Shown: positions 1-10,332 of the stretch, piece by piece
Position numbering within the stretch: position 1 is the first letter of the stretch
Layout of the letters: each line of letters starts with the position of its first letter
From: Undaria pinnatifida
Lineage: Eukaryota > Sar > Phaeophyceae > Laminariales > Alariaceae
Assembly (NCBI GenBank): GCA_012845835.1
Contig: JABAKD010000036.1
Location: forward strand, 2,204,001-2,268,000
Reading direction: 5' to 3'
DNA length: 64,000 nt
Position numbers and translations under genes: made by a program
The notes under the pieces: generated by a model
Told to the model about the DNA's origin: nothing
Seen by the model: the letters and a program-made list of their open reading frames with translations, nothing else
Databases searched by the model: none

Positions 1-217
1 CCCCCAACCCTCCCGCCGCCGCGGTCTCGCTTGCCCCTCCCCCCCCCCCCCCCCCTCTCCAGTCTCTTCCTATACCCCCCTGCCGTGGGCTCCTGTGCGT
101 ACCCTACGTCCTCCAGGTAGATGGGTGCTGTTGTAACCCACGTATCGGTTTGCATGAAAAGCGGTAGTGGCATCGGGTATACGTCGCTCGGACCCGGGAA
201 CGTCCCGACCTCCTGCT

Positions 218-1525
218 TCAGAATGTGCGCATGCCGGGATACTTCCTCCGTTCACTCCTGGAGATCTTCGTTGAAATATTGGACGAATTTTCCCCTAAAT
301 CGTTCTGATAGGGCCACCCGTGTATTCTGCGCGTGAAAATCCTCACCCCTTGGGCTACCGCGCGGAAGCGCCCCACCAGCTTGTCCGTCCGTCGGAGCGA
401 TGCTTGCCCGAAGGCCTTATTCCTGTCCACCACGTACCGCATGAGGTGTGTTTTCAACAGAAACACTGCCTCCACCCTGTGGTCCAGGGATACCTGCGCC
501 GTCCCTCCCCCGAAGCCAAAATGGTCCCTCTGGAAGAAGTTGCGGACATCAATGTTGGTTAGTCCTGCTACCTGCTGGGCGCCCTCTCCCTTCATTATGA
601 AACCCCCGTGACCATGCTCATCGCCCCCACCGAATCGAACGGTGGTGCCTTTCCGTCCCCGCGTAAAGACGCCTAGACTACCACCGTGCGGTTCCCCTTC
701 CGCCACAACGTTTCCGTCAGGGATGGCTTATAGTATCCTTCCCGCCCCCCCGCCCCCGCCCTCCCACCCCCCCCCCGTCCCCCCCGGCGAAACTCTCATC
801 ACCCCGTCCCCCACCCCCCACCGCGGCCCGTTGCGATATGAAATGCCGCTCCCGTTTCCCCATCCCGTGCCCAGTTCCTGATACCGTTGCTGTTGCAGCC
901 TCCGCGGATCCATCTCCCACGGGCTTCTACCCCCCCCTCTCCGCCCCCACTGCCCTAAGGGCGCTTCCAACTGCTGCTGTCGCTGTCCTGACCCTTCTTA
1001 CTCCCACGCGCTCACTTTCCCGAAGCCCCTCTCGTCTAATTGCTGCTGCTGACTGCTTGGCTGTAGCCGCTGCTGCCAGTTTGACTGCTGCTGTCGCGGG
1101 CTCACTGCACCTACTGCTCCCCAACGTACCCTCCCCCCCACCTGTTCTGGTCCCCACCCTTGCTGCGGCTGCTGTGGCGTGCCTCCGCTATGCGGCTGCT
1201 GCGTTGGCCACCCCTGCTGATGCTGTTGCCGTGGTGCGTCCTCGCTCAGCTGCTGCGGTGACCAACCCCGCTGCTGCTGCTGTTGTTGCTGTATCCCCCC
1301 TCCCCCCCCCCCCATTGCCGCCCCTTGTTGCTGTGGCGCCTCGCCTTGCTGCGGCTGCTGTTGTGCGCCAGTGTCATACTGCCGCTGCGGTGTCCACCCT
1401 TGCTGCGGGTGATGCCGCGCTCCTACCGGTCCCCAGGGCGCCTGTGGTGGCCCGTGAAAAACCGCCAGCTGGCTGTAATCCCGCCCCGCCCCTGCCTCCT
1501 GCTGATACGAACTCCTTCCACCCAC
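218..1525 (-). pseudogene. Gln/Gly-rich reading frame with two in-frame stops
   Basis: One minus-strand frame stays open from about 1525 down to 218 except for stops near 998 and 728. The upstream part (about 175 codons) is dominated by Gln, Pro and Gly, with many QQ runs and QQGW-type repeats. A Gly-rich stretch follows. The last 162 codons (706-218) have ordinary composition, with segments such as NIDVRNFFQRDHFGFGGG and HLMRYVVDRNKAFG that look like a folded domain. I recognise no family. The same frame persisting across two stops, and the change from low complexity to ordinary protein, suggest a decayed gene or transposon Gag-like ORF, but CAG/CTG-rich DNA can also give long Gln frames by chance. 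Whether the product is host or mobile is unknown. Confidence 0.35.
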
Positions 1526-1929
1526 CGATGGGTCCCCCGAGATCCCGCTCGGGAAACAATTTGGTGGCGTTGCGGGGGTGGAACATGTTGGACGCGGTTG
1601 GTTTGTTCGCGGTGGTGCCTAACTGAACTCCTTCCTTTTCTGCCTGGCAATATGCAAGTATTCCTTCTGCCTGACCGTCTGTGATCTCCGTCACGCGCCT
1701 GTGATTCGACCCCCGGGAACTGCACGCTTCTACTAGACGCATTTTCGGTTGCTAGCGAATTCCCGTGCGCGGTACTCTCTTCCACTCTCCCGGTTGCTCC
1801 GCCTCCCGACTGCGATGGGCCTGGGCCTCCCACCAGGTTGTCCCGGTCCTCGTCCTGTTGTTGGGTCTGGGTGAGGCCCTCCATCCTTGCTCGTTCCCCC
1901 CGACGAATGCTGCTCTCGACAATGCTCAC
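1374..1929 (-). pseudogene. Upstream coding-like fragments of the Gln/Gly-rich locus
   Basis: Two overlapping minus-strand frames start at ATG 1929 and 1742. The first begins MSIVESSIRRGERARMEGLT and then QTQQQDED. The second contains EITDGQAEGILAYCQAEKEG and NMFHPRNATKLFPERDLG, which look like normal globular protein. The three frames (1929, 1742, 1525) differ, so a continuous protein would need frameshifts near 1745 and 1500, or introns. I infer that these are 5' parts of the locus at 218-1525. Function unknown. Confidence 0.3.
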
Positions 1930-2299
1930 CCTCTAGCACAGCAACCCAGAACAAGAAGAGAAAGCAGAAAAGGAAACGAAAAATCAACTTGACAAAAAAA
2001 ACAACTTGACGACTCCCTTACGTCCCTTGTCCTCCAGGGCCTCGCCCGTTAGCTACCCTTTTTTGGCTATTCGCTGCACCGACGATCCCCCGCTTCACAC
2101 CGCTCTACAGTTGCATGATGGTATCTGGCCTCTCGATCTTACTTTCTCACAATTATCCGGAACCTTCATTTTTTCTATGATACTCCGTACCTAACATCCT
2201 GCACCCTACATTTGGAAACCCCAAGATTTCCCTTCTTCTGCTGTTCTATCTTTCTACCCGTTACCCCCAAACACCAGGTTGCCCCAACGACAACCTTTC

Positions 2300-2790
2300 C
2301 CTTGTCTTGTATTTTCTTCCTTTTCTTGTCTTTTACTTTCTTTCCTTTCCTTTTTCGTTTTTTCGCTTCCGTGTTTTGTCTTTTATTTGCTTTCCTTTGT
2401 CTTCTCCTCTTATATTTTCTTTGTTTCTTCTAATTGACTTGTGTTTGTTGTGCGTATGCGTAGTGATAGGTACTACGTGCAATATATATGCGTGGTAGTC
2501 TTTCTTGGGTGGCAAGCGGTATAGTCGGTTTTTCCAGGCGCGAGTAGTGAGGTGTATGCACCAGCATGGACTTGGCACGTTGTAGGCTAACTCCCGATTT
2601 CACTTTTATATGTTTCTGGAGGAGGCATGAATTGTGTCAGCTGTGATACATGCGTGTACCACCTTTGGTTTGTTTACGTTTTTTTTCTCTGGGGTATTCC
2701 TCAGCTCCAGAGTGACTGGAGCCTGTCCTGTGACCACGGACTTGATTGATCATGCGAGTTAATGTGAGAACAACGACAACAACAACAACC
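2300..2790 (+). repeat. Left arm of a long inverted repeat
   Basis: The arm is the imperfect reverse complement of about 3056-3615. Matching landmarks, going inward, are a CTTTT/TTTCG-rich outer tract, GTGCGTATGCGTAGTGATA, GGTGGCAAGCGG, GGAGGAGGCATGAATTG, ACCACCTTTGGTTTGT, CTCCAGAGTGACTGGAG and ATGCGAGTTAATGTGAGAAC, ending in (AAC)n. The right arm has an extra block near 3252-3318 that is missing here. Arms this long with a short centre suit a foldback-type element or an inverted duplication. Confidence 0.85.
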
Positions 2791-2874
2791 CTCGCCTGTG
2801 GGCGTACATGGAAGAAACTTGTAAACACATTGCGAACGAGAGAAAGCAGGGTAGATGGCATTGCATGGTATCAT

Positions 2875-2875
<1 letters not shown>

Positions 2876-2905
<30 letters not shown>

Positions 2906-2935
2906 CTGTTGTTGTTGTTGATGTTGTTGTTGTGG

Positions 2936-2975
<40 letters not shown>

Positions 2976-2977
2976 AT

Positions 2978-3029
<52 letters not shown>

Positions 3030-3075
3030 GGTTGTGGTTGTGGTTGTGGCTGTGGTTGTTGTTGTTGTTGTTCTC
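2876..3075 (+). repeat. (TTG)n microsatellite at the centre of the inverted repeat
   Basis: About 200 bp of nearly pure TTG, with GTGGTT variants near 3028-3055. Reading frames through it give poly-Val, poly-Leu or poly-Thr and are not genes. Together with the non-repeated 2791-2875 segment it forms the loop between the two arms. Confidence 0.95.
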
Positions 3076-3615
3076 ACGTCAACTCGCATAGTCTAATCAA
3101 GTCCGTGGACACAGGATAGGCTCCAGTCACTCTGGAGCTAAGAAATACCCTAGGGAAAACACAAACCAAAGGTGGTACACGCATAAATCACCGCTGACGC
3201 AATTCATGCCTCCACTAGAAACATATAAAAAGTGAAATCGGGAAAATCGTGCAAGTGTGGCTCTACTTTTCCCCATCCCCCGGAGGATGACGAAAAAGAG
3301 AAAAAAAAGGCAGTCAGCCTACGATATGCCAGGTCCATACTGGTGCATACGTCTCACCACACGCGCATGAAAAAACCGACTATCCCGCTTGCCACCCACG
3401 AAAGACTACCACGTATATATACATTGCACGTGGTACTTATCACTACGCATACGCACGACAGACGCAAGTCAATTGGGAAAAAGAAACAAAGAAAATAAAC
3501 GAAGATAAGGGACGAAAAGACAAGAAAGCGAAAAAACGAAAAAAAGAAAGGAAAGAAAAGAAAAGACAAGAAAGGCAAGAAAAGAAAAGACAAGAAGAAG
3601 AAGAAAATAAACGGA
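3056..3615 (-). repeat. Right arm of the long inverted repeat
   Basis: Reverse complement of 2300-2790, sharing the CTCCAGAGTGACTGGAG, CCACCTTTGGTTTGT and GCAAGCGGGATAGTCGGTT segments. It carries one extra block of about 65 bp at about 3252-3318 and ends in an A/G-rich GAAAAGACAAG tract. A fragment of the inner edge (TATGCGAGTTAATGTGAGAA followed by (CAA)n) recurs at 22182-22222. Confidence 0.85.
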
Positions 3616-3754
3616 AGGAAGAAAAAAAAACTGTCATACTAGCAGACCCTCGTAGGAACTGACTAAAGACGGCATTGGGCTAATGGAGGGTATCAAGGGC
3701 ATCATCAATGTCACTGGGGAGAGAGCGCAACGTGTCGAAGAATTCATGGCGGTC

Positions 3755-4113
3755 TTACGCTATCTTGTGACGGCCATTGGAAGGCCCACCGATTTCATGA
3801 TGATGGCCAGACCCAGACTTCAGTCTCTTGCGCATCATGCCTCGCTTCCCCCCCCCCCCCCCTCCCCCCTGCCGGTTAGAGATGCCGACGGTGGATGGCG
3901 CTGCCGCAGCCTTTGCGCGTCGCTCTGCAGCTTTGCGTCTCCCCGTCTCATGCCGATTCCGCATGAACAACTCGGCTCCCTCCTCTACTCGTCGAAACCA
4001 TCTGCCCGCCTTCTTAGCAGCCTTTCGCCACCGTTCGAATTTCGTTCCAAAGACCGACATATCCTCCTTGAGATGAGCCATCCAGTCCTTCTCTTGCCCC
4101 TCTGAGTAGCCCT
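3755..4113 (-). pseudogene. LINE-type ORF2 C-terminal tail remnant
   Basis: The minus frame ending at 3755 contains EGQEKDWMAHLKEDMSVFGT, then RWRKAAKKAGRWFRRVEEGA and FMRNRHETGRRKAAERRAKA. The spacing DW...D...FG...W...W is the pattern often seen at the C-terminus of non-LTR (LINE) reverse-transcriptase ORFs. That comparison is from family knowledge, not a search. A second copy with the same order of residues lies on the plus strand at 21380-21720. No reverse-transcriptase core is visible upstream, so this is a 5'-truncated copy. The G/C-run insertion near 3848-3866 breaks the similarity between the copies. Confidence 0.5.
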
Positions 4114-4754
4114 TACCCCCAACAAGCTCTTTATTATACGAAGTGACGACCACAAATATCAATACTATTATAGTAATCTGTCGGCATACCTTCTCGGTGG
4201 AGGAACACCGTCCGCCAGAAAGCATATATTTGGCGAACAGGTGCTATGCCCCTACCACTGCAAATCGGCACTAACTAGCACGGGTCAAGTACGGTACCTA
4301 CGCTAGTCCGCGCAACATTGCTTGCATCTTGTATTGTAACCAAATCCCCGTACAACCGTCGTTGTGCTGAACGCTGTTTTGTGTGGAATATGGTCCGTGC
4401 AGGACAACAACATATCCAACAACGTCTGGGCTCATAGCTTCTGAAGTACGACGAATTGCATGACAGAACGACCACAGTCAGCCGTGATCATTGGCAGGGC
4501 AGGGTGAGTGAGTCTTGTTTGAACAACAAAAAAAACATCCACTCCAAACCAAGTAAGTTGCAGCTTTTGTCCGAGGGCCAAACTCAGCCAATATTAACAA
4601 AGCCATGAATATCTCGCACAACTTCGCTTTCCATGAAGAATTGAGCCATTTGCTCTGAGAGATACTACACGAGAGGAAGCGTTTCCCACACTCTCTTTGT
4701 TGATCCCCATGTATGTGTGGGTGTGCTTCACGTGCAAATAGTCTACAGAAATAA
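4114..4754. other. No recognisable feature
   Basis: Short open frames only. I see no similarity to other parts of the window and no RNA gene. Confidence 0.6.
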
Positions 4755-4802
4755 ATTTGAAAAATGGATATCACGTTAGATTACTTCAAAATTCCCCACC
4801 TA
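4755..4802 (+). repeat. Family Y repeat, part left of the inserted MITE
   Basis: The sequence around TTCAAAATTCCCCACCTA matches the Y copies at 16080-16118 and 15565-15602. The matching continuation, AGTAAAAATACTAACACC, is found after 5582, so 4803-5580 has been inserted into a Y copy. Confidence 0.7.
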
Positions 4803-5580
4803 AGGCCATTTCTTATGCAGTCGAAAACGGCCCTTTTCGACTGGACCTTTTTTTCGACTGGATTCTTCTGGTCCTTCTTCTTATCGACAGTCGAGTCGAT
4901 TTTATAGTTTTTGTGCTCTTCCTAGAGGCGGTTGGTGTGAGAGAGTACTGCTGTACAGCAGTCGAAATCGGTTGGCAGCTCTGTGCTTCGCGCTTTCTCC
5001 GCGAGCAACGGCTCGGCGAACCCTCGTCCCAGCGAGTTGGTGGCTTTGGGCTTCGCCGAAAGCCGCCAAAGCTCCGTTCGTGAAGTTGCTCTCAGCCGAG
5101 AGCCGCCAAAGCTACAGCAGCAGCCGCATCCGTTGTTGGCAGCATGGGATCGAGACCGCGCGCTGCTGCCCTCGTGTGATACACGCTGCTGGCGAGCAAA
5201 ACTAGGAATGTGCCACGCTCGCTTGCTGCGAAAAGCAACAGCCAGCTGGGATAGCCAAGCCAGCGTCAGCGCCTTGTGTGATACTGCAGCGTGGTACTTG
5301 GTATGGGTGTGTGGCCGTGTGACCGTGTGGGTGTGTGTTTGGTGGTGGGATGAGCAATGCGATCGGTTAAAAAAACACGTGCAAAACTTTTTGGACTGAG
5401 TTTTTCGACTGGATCCAGTCGAAAAAGTCGAGTTTTTCGACTGGATCCGCCAGTCGGAATTCTCAGTCGAAAAAAGTTGAGTCGAAAAGCCCTTTGTCGA
5501 CTGCGTAAGAAAGCCCGATTTGGGCTTAAGTCGAAAAAGTCCGTTTTCGACTGACAAACCCGACTGTATAAGAAATGGCC
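4803..5580. mobile_element. TA-flanked MITE-like element with TCGACTG palindromes
   Basis: The ends are inverted: AGGCCATTTCTTATGCAGTCG-like on the left and the complement, CGACTGTATAAGAAATGGCC, on the right. TA dinucleotides flank the element (4801-4802 and 5581-5582). Both subterminal regions are full of CAGTCGAAAA and TTTTCGACTG in alternating orientation, so each end can fold on itself. The middle (about 4960-5350) is GC-rich, with a direct repeat of GAAAGCCGCCAAAGCTCCG-type sequence at about 5056 and 5100. No transposase is present. The paralogous empty site CCCAACCTATAGTAAAAAT at 16108-16126 supports insertion at TA. I infer a non-autonomous DNA transposon, Tc1/mariner-like or another TA-target type. 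Confidence 0.75.
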
Positions 5581-5640
5581 TACAGTAAAAATACTAACAC
5601 CAATCATTGTAGTGGAGTGAGCCTTTTTTACACATATATA
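5581..5640 (+). repeat. Family Y repeat, part right of the inserted MITE
   Basis: ACAGTAAAAATACTAACACC and TTGTAGTGGA match the Y copies at 16116-16140 and 53065-53105. The Y copy then gives way to family X at about 5643. Confidence 0.6.
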
Positions 5641-5642
5641 TA

Positions 5643-6660
5643 GTCTATATATATATTATAAAAAATGAAAATACACTCCAGCTGTGAGACCGAAGATTTT
5701 TTTTGTCGAAACTCGTCTTTGCAAGCTGTGTGTGATACTCCGATCGCGCGTGTTACGGGTTGTGTGTCCTCATTAAGGATATAGGTCGGCGACTCCCCCT
5801 GCAATTACAGTGTAGCTATCAGGGTCAACAGGGTGTGATGTTAGTCAGTCTGTGCGCGGAAACTATAAAACCCGTTTCTGAGGGGGACAAAATCTGACAG
5901 CTGTGGAGGGAAAAATGTATACTTTTATAAAGTGAATCCTGTAAGTCGAATAACCGGTGAGGGGGGGGGCGGAGTTTCGAAGGACGTGGGGGCCTGGTTT
6001 TGATCAAAAGCGAGCGGGGTTGGAAGGGGGGGGAGGAAAGGGGGGGGGGGCGGACGGGCGGGCAATTTGTGCGTGTAAGCTATAAATCCTTTCAAGGGGA
6101 TAAATCTGACGGTTTTGGGAAAAAAAAATGAAAAAATGAAAAAATAAAAAAAATGCACCAGTTTATCATGGGGGGGGCGGTTGGGGCGGGGGTGGAGCGT
6201 GTGGGGCAGCTCAATCTTTGCGTGGAAACTATACAATATTTTAGGGGGATAAATGTGAAGGTTTTGGAAAGAATGCATCAGTTTATCATGTATATCTTGG
6301 GGTAAGTCGTACAATCAGTGAGTAGAGAGAGGGCGGAGTGTTCGAGGGGGTGGGGTTGGGATGGGTTGGGGGGGTTTTGGGGAGGTGGGGGGGGGGGGGG
6401 GGAAAGGAAGGGTTTTAGGTGAGGGGTTTGTTATACGTGTGATGCTAGGTCTAGGCGATGGTGCGGGTGGTGGGGAAGAAGGGGGCCCTCGGGGCGGGGG
6501 GGGGGGGAACAACGGCATGGATGGCTCTCGAAAGATAATGAGGTGATATCTAGTGCGTGAAGTGTTTATTAATCTGGCGGATTTCGATATTTGGTGGGGC
6601 GTTTGAGCAAGGGAGAGCGAGAAGGGGGGGGGGGGGGGGAGATTTTTTAGGAGGCTTGGG
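5643..6660 (-). repeat. Family X G-rich modular repeat, near full length
   Basis: Read on the minus strand, the copy ends in the X terminus (start codon region at about 5690-5715, then TATTTTCATTTTTTATAAT). On the plus strand, after the conserved GTATAGGTCGGCGACTCCC-type block, come three related modules. Each has GTGCG(C/T)GGAAACTATA, a GGGGATAAA(T) block, TCTGAC(G/A)G, a (C)AGTTTATCA block and then long G runs (about 5850-6000, 6065-6180 and 6210-6400). The distal part has GCTAGGTCTAGGCGATGG and AAGATAATGAGGTGATATC. The terminal open frame is disrupted here by extra Ts near 5697. No protein domain is visible. Confidence 0.8.
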
Positions 6661-6967
6661 TCGAAAATAAGATTCAAATACACTTCGGCTGTGAGATCAA
6701 AGATATGTAGGGGCTTGTTATTCGCGTGGTGCTAGGTCTAGGTGATCGTGCGGGTGGTTGGAAAAGAGGGGGCGTTGGAGGGTTTTTTTTTGGGGGGGGT
6801 GGGGGGAAAGAATGAAAACTACGTCATGGATGGTCAGAAAGATAATGACGTGATATCAACTGCGTATAGGTGTTTATTCCTCTGGCCGATTTCGATTGTG
6901 AGTGGGGCGTTTGGACAAACTAGGCGGAAGGGGCGGGGGGGGGGGGGGGGAGAGAGGGATCGGGGGA

Positions 6968-7002
<35 letters not shown>

Positions 7003-7125
7003 TCTAAAAGAGGGATCAGGGGAGGGGGAGGGGAGGGGGGGGGGGGGCGGGGGACGGGACATTTCAATATGTGCGCGGAAACTATAAATTCTCAAAGGGG
7101 ACAAACCTGACGATTGTAGCAAAAA
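6661..7125 (-). repeat. Family X partial copy, G-run rich
   Basis: It starts with a variant of the X terminus (ACACTTCGGCTGTGAGATC at 6679). It jumps directly to the distal module (GCTAGGTCTAGGTGATCG at 6731; AATGACGTGATATC at 6843), then has very long G runs (6937-7060) and ends with GTGCGCGGAAACTATAAATT at 7070. This is a rearranged copy lacking the middle modules. Confidence 0.7.
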
Positions 7126-7371
7126 GACATCCCTTTATATTATCTGCCTGGTAATGTTTACTATTCTAGAAGGTTTGATGTTAGATGCAGCATGCAACCC
7201 AGTGTTTAAGTGTAGTAAATAACGTGTCAAATCTTCATAATTTGTTGTTGTATGATACATGGATCGAAAGCTAGAATATTTTTTTTAGAATATTTGCAGC
7301 TACCATTATTTTCTGACATCGCTAATTATAAGAAAGAGAAACGTATTGCAAATACAACAGGCGAGGTGATG

Positions 7372-7700
7372 TGGTTATAAAATGAAAATGCACTCAAGCT
7401 GTGAGATCGAAGATTTCGTCGAAACTCATCTTCGCAAGCTGTGTGTGATACTCCGATCGCGCGTATTACGAGTTGTGTGTCCTCATTAAGGATATAGGTC
7501 GGCGACTCCCCTTACAACTACAGTGTAGCTATCATGGTCAACAGGGTGATTTTAGTCAGCCTGTGCGCGGAAATTATAAAACCCGTTTCTGAGGGGGACA
7601 AAATCTGACAGCTGTGGAGGGAAATGTATCCGCTTATCAAGTGAATCCTGTAAGTCGAAAAATCGGTGAGGGGGGGGGGCGGAGTTTTGAAGGACGTGGT
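7372..7700 (-). repeat. Family X copy, proximal part
   Basis: From the X terminus (ATGAAAATGCACTCAAGCTG, 7382) through the GGTCGGCGACTCCCC block to the first G-rich module. It stops where the next copy begins. The tiny terminal frame ends early through a TCC-to-TCA change (stop after LTA). Confidence 0.8.
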
Positions 7701-8640
7701 ATAATAAATATATGAAAATACATTCCAGCTGTGAGATCGAAGATTTTGTCGAAACTCATCTTTGCAAGCTGTGTGTGATACTCCGATCGCGCGTATTATG
7801 GGTTGTGTGTCCTCGTTAAGGATATAGGTCTGCGACTCCCCTTGCAACTTTAGTGTGGCTACCAGTGTCAACAGGGTGGTGTTAGTCAGTCTGTGCGCGG
7901 AAACTATAAAACCCGTTTCTGAGGGGGACAAAATCTGACAGCTGTGGAAGGAAAAGCATCCGTTTAACAAGTGAATCCTTTATGTCGAGTAACCGGTGAG
8001 GGGAGGGCGGAGTTTTGAAGGAATTGGGGGCCTGGTTTTGATCAAAAGGGAACGGGGGTGGGGGGGGGGGAGAGGAGGGGGCGGGGGCGGGCGGGGCAGC
8101 CCAATGTGTGCGTGGAAACTATTTTTTTTAAAGGAAAAAATCTGACGGTTTTGGAAAAAAAATGCACCAGTTTATCATGAGGGGGGGCGTGGGGGTGGGG
8201 GGCGGGGCGGGCGGGGCAGCTCAACCTGTGCGTGGAAACTATACATTTTTTTTACGATATAAATGCGACGTTTTTGGAAAGAATGCACCAGTTTATCATG
8301 TCTATCCTGTAAGTCGTACATCCAGTGAGTAGAGGGCGGGGTGTTCGAGGGGGTGGGGGTGGGGTGGGGGAATGGGGAGGTGGGGGGTGGGGGAGGGGGA
8401 TGGGAGAAGGTGGGAGGGAAGGTGGGGGGCCGGGGGGAGGGCTTTCGGTGGCATAGATATAGGAATTTGCAATACATGTGGAGCTAGGTCTAGGCGATGG
8501 TGCGGGTGGTGGGGAAGGAGGGGGCGTTGGGGGCGGGGGGGGGCGGGGGGGGGGGCAAGCAGTGGCATGGATGGCTCTAGAAAGATAATGAGGTGATATC
8601 CAGTGCGTGGGAGTGTTCATTACTCTGGCGGGTATGTAGA
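7701..8640 (-). repeat. Family X copy, near full length
   Basis: Same order as the 5643-6660 copy: terminus at about 7708-7755, regulatory-looking block, three modules with GTGCGTGGAAACTAT and G runs, a distal block GCTAGGTCTAGGCGATGG at 8482, and AAGATAATGAGGTGATATC at 8582. The minus-strand frame encodes an MSFDKIFDLTAGMYF-type peptide at the terminus. Confidence 0.8.
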
Positions 8641-9616
8641 AAATCGAACACACACCACTAAGCGCGAACACGTTTATTATTCGACATTTTGTCTGAATAC
8701 TGTGGTGTGGCCCAAGTCTTGTGTGGCCAGCAACGCCAACTTTTGTCAGGAGCCAGCACCCAGGACACCTCGCACACAGTCCTGTTTCGTCCGCTTGTTG
8801 TTGGGGATGTTTTCGCGCCCATTCAAGTCATACGGTCGGGAACCTCTGCATTTGTGTTGGCATACTTCAATATTTAAACAATTAGCTTTCTCTCGGGACC
8901 GTTTCATTGCTGAACCATTCCAATAATTTATTTTTCTATGATTGATTTCGTCATGGGTTGGGTCATCCATGATTTTATGTTCATGTTGTCACCTCTATAC
9001 ACGGTACCTGGTAGAAAATAGTTTTCCTGGCAACATCGGATTTTATACCTCTCTGGTAAGTTGAGTGGGATTAAGTTCAGATATTTTTTCGACAAACACA
9101 TCATCGAAAATGGTTTGAACGTTTTTTTTTACTAAACTCCACTTGACCTTTACGAGTAATGTTACGAAATCTATTGACGAATTTCAACCGTGGGGTCGTT
9201 GGTCGTTGGGCAACGACTCCCAGGGATATTGCGATTGGTATCACTCCGCGTTGCCTCTCTACCCCCTACGCTTCTACCGTCGATCGTCCCCCTATATACT
9301 ACCTCTACTGCTGCTGCTGTCGCTGCTGCATAGACACTACCTGCCTTCTACCTTTACCAGTGCCCGTGTCCGATACTCGCTGCTGCCGTGCTGATGCTGT
9401 ACTACGCTGTTGCTGCTGAGATCCTCCTATCGTTCCATGATGCTTTCCCGTGCAAGTCCCGCCCCCCCCCTCGCACTACCCGTTTCTCCGACATTCCCCC
9501 CTTCTGTTCCCCGCCAAACTCCAGACTGTCCCGACATTCTTGCATTTTTGCCTACTCTTCACGAAAATATGCGTGTTCATTATTATCATGGCGTTGTCCG
9601 TGTAAGAGATTCTACT
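8641..9616. other. No recognisable feature
   Basis: Mixed sequence with a C/T-rich tract containing CTGCTG runs (about 9300-9420). Open frames here show no recognisable domain. One TACCTGGTA motif lies at 9005-9013. Confidence 0.5.
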
Positions 9617-10332
9617 TGTCAGTAACCATCATGTCGTTGCTTGATAACACTTAAAAAATCATTTGGTATTCATTGCGAGTTGTTCGTACAACAGAGAGTT
9701 ATACTAGGTCTGTTAGATGTGGTTTATCGATGAGGTATTTAGCATGCAGAAGTCTCAGTAGCAATAACTTGGATACATTATGCTCAGCAGCTTACTGGTT
9801 AATCATACTCAAAAGCTGGTACCTGTAGTACGTACGAGCAATGCGGTGTAATTAAATTATGCAGCGGAATAACGTACGTATAGCAACATTCATGGAATAC
9901 GATTTTGGGTTGACCGTCGGGACGTTGACGTAGCTAAGCTCCCAAAAGCAAACCTCAGGGAACGTTGCCATAGGTACGGTTGACAATGAGCAAGCCTCAA
10001 GAAACGCTCCTGTAGGTACGTCAGACAACTACCCGTAGAGTACATCTTTCCGTAGCATAGGCATTGTGCCGTCTCGATCAGGTGATGATCAGACCCACCT
10101 CGACCACTCGTTTTTTCTCGCTATCAGCTCTCATCTGCTGAGCAAGTTTATCCTCAATCAACATATCGGCTTGGGGTCGACGAACAACTTCTTCTCTTCT
10201 CTTCTTTGAAGCTCTTCTACAGACACACTTCACCGTGAGTCTGCGTTAGCCTCTAGAAGTTATACAGTCTGTGTCTTGATCAGTTCATCCGCAAGTGAGA
10301 CTACGAAAGCGCATCCCAGATACGGGCTGACA
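9617..10332 (+). repeat. LTR-like repeat, copy 1
   Basis: This 716-bp segment begins TGTCAG and ends CTGACA and matches 20519-21244 in the same orientation along its whole length. Landmarks are GTAACCATCATGTC, TTAGCATGCAGAAGTCTCAG, GACGTAGCTAAGCTCCCA and TTGTGCCGTCTCGATCAGGT. TG...CA inverted ends are typical of LTRs. I find no target duplication linking the two copies and no pol gene between them, so solo LTRs or another dispersed repeat are equally possible. Confidence 0.6.

Noticed and set aside
838-1626. 262-codon Ala-rich plus-strand frame
   Set aside because: It is the antisense of the Gln-rich minus-strand frame; CTG/GCTG-rich DNA gives Ala/Leu runs on this strand.
2746-3096. Poly-Val, poly-Leu and poly-Thr proteins
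   Set aside because: Translation of the (TTG)n microsatellite.
7518-7970. Recurring minus-strand peptide FHSCQILSPSETGFIVSAHR in several X copies
   Set aside because: It recurs because the DNA repeat recurs. It is in a different frame from the terminal tiny ORF and runs into Pro-rich translation of the G runs, with frame breaks between copies. No sign of protein-level conservation.
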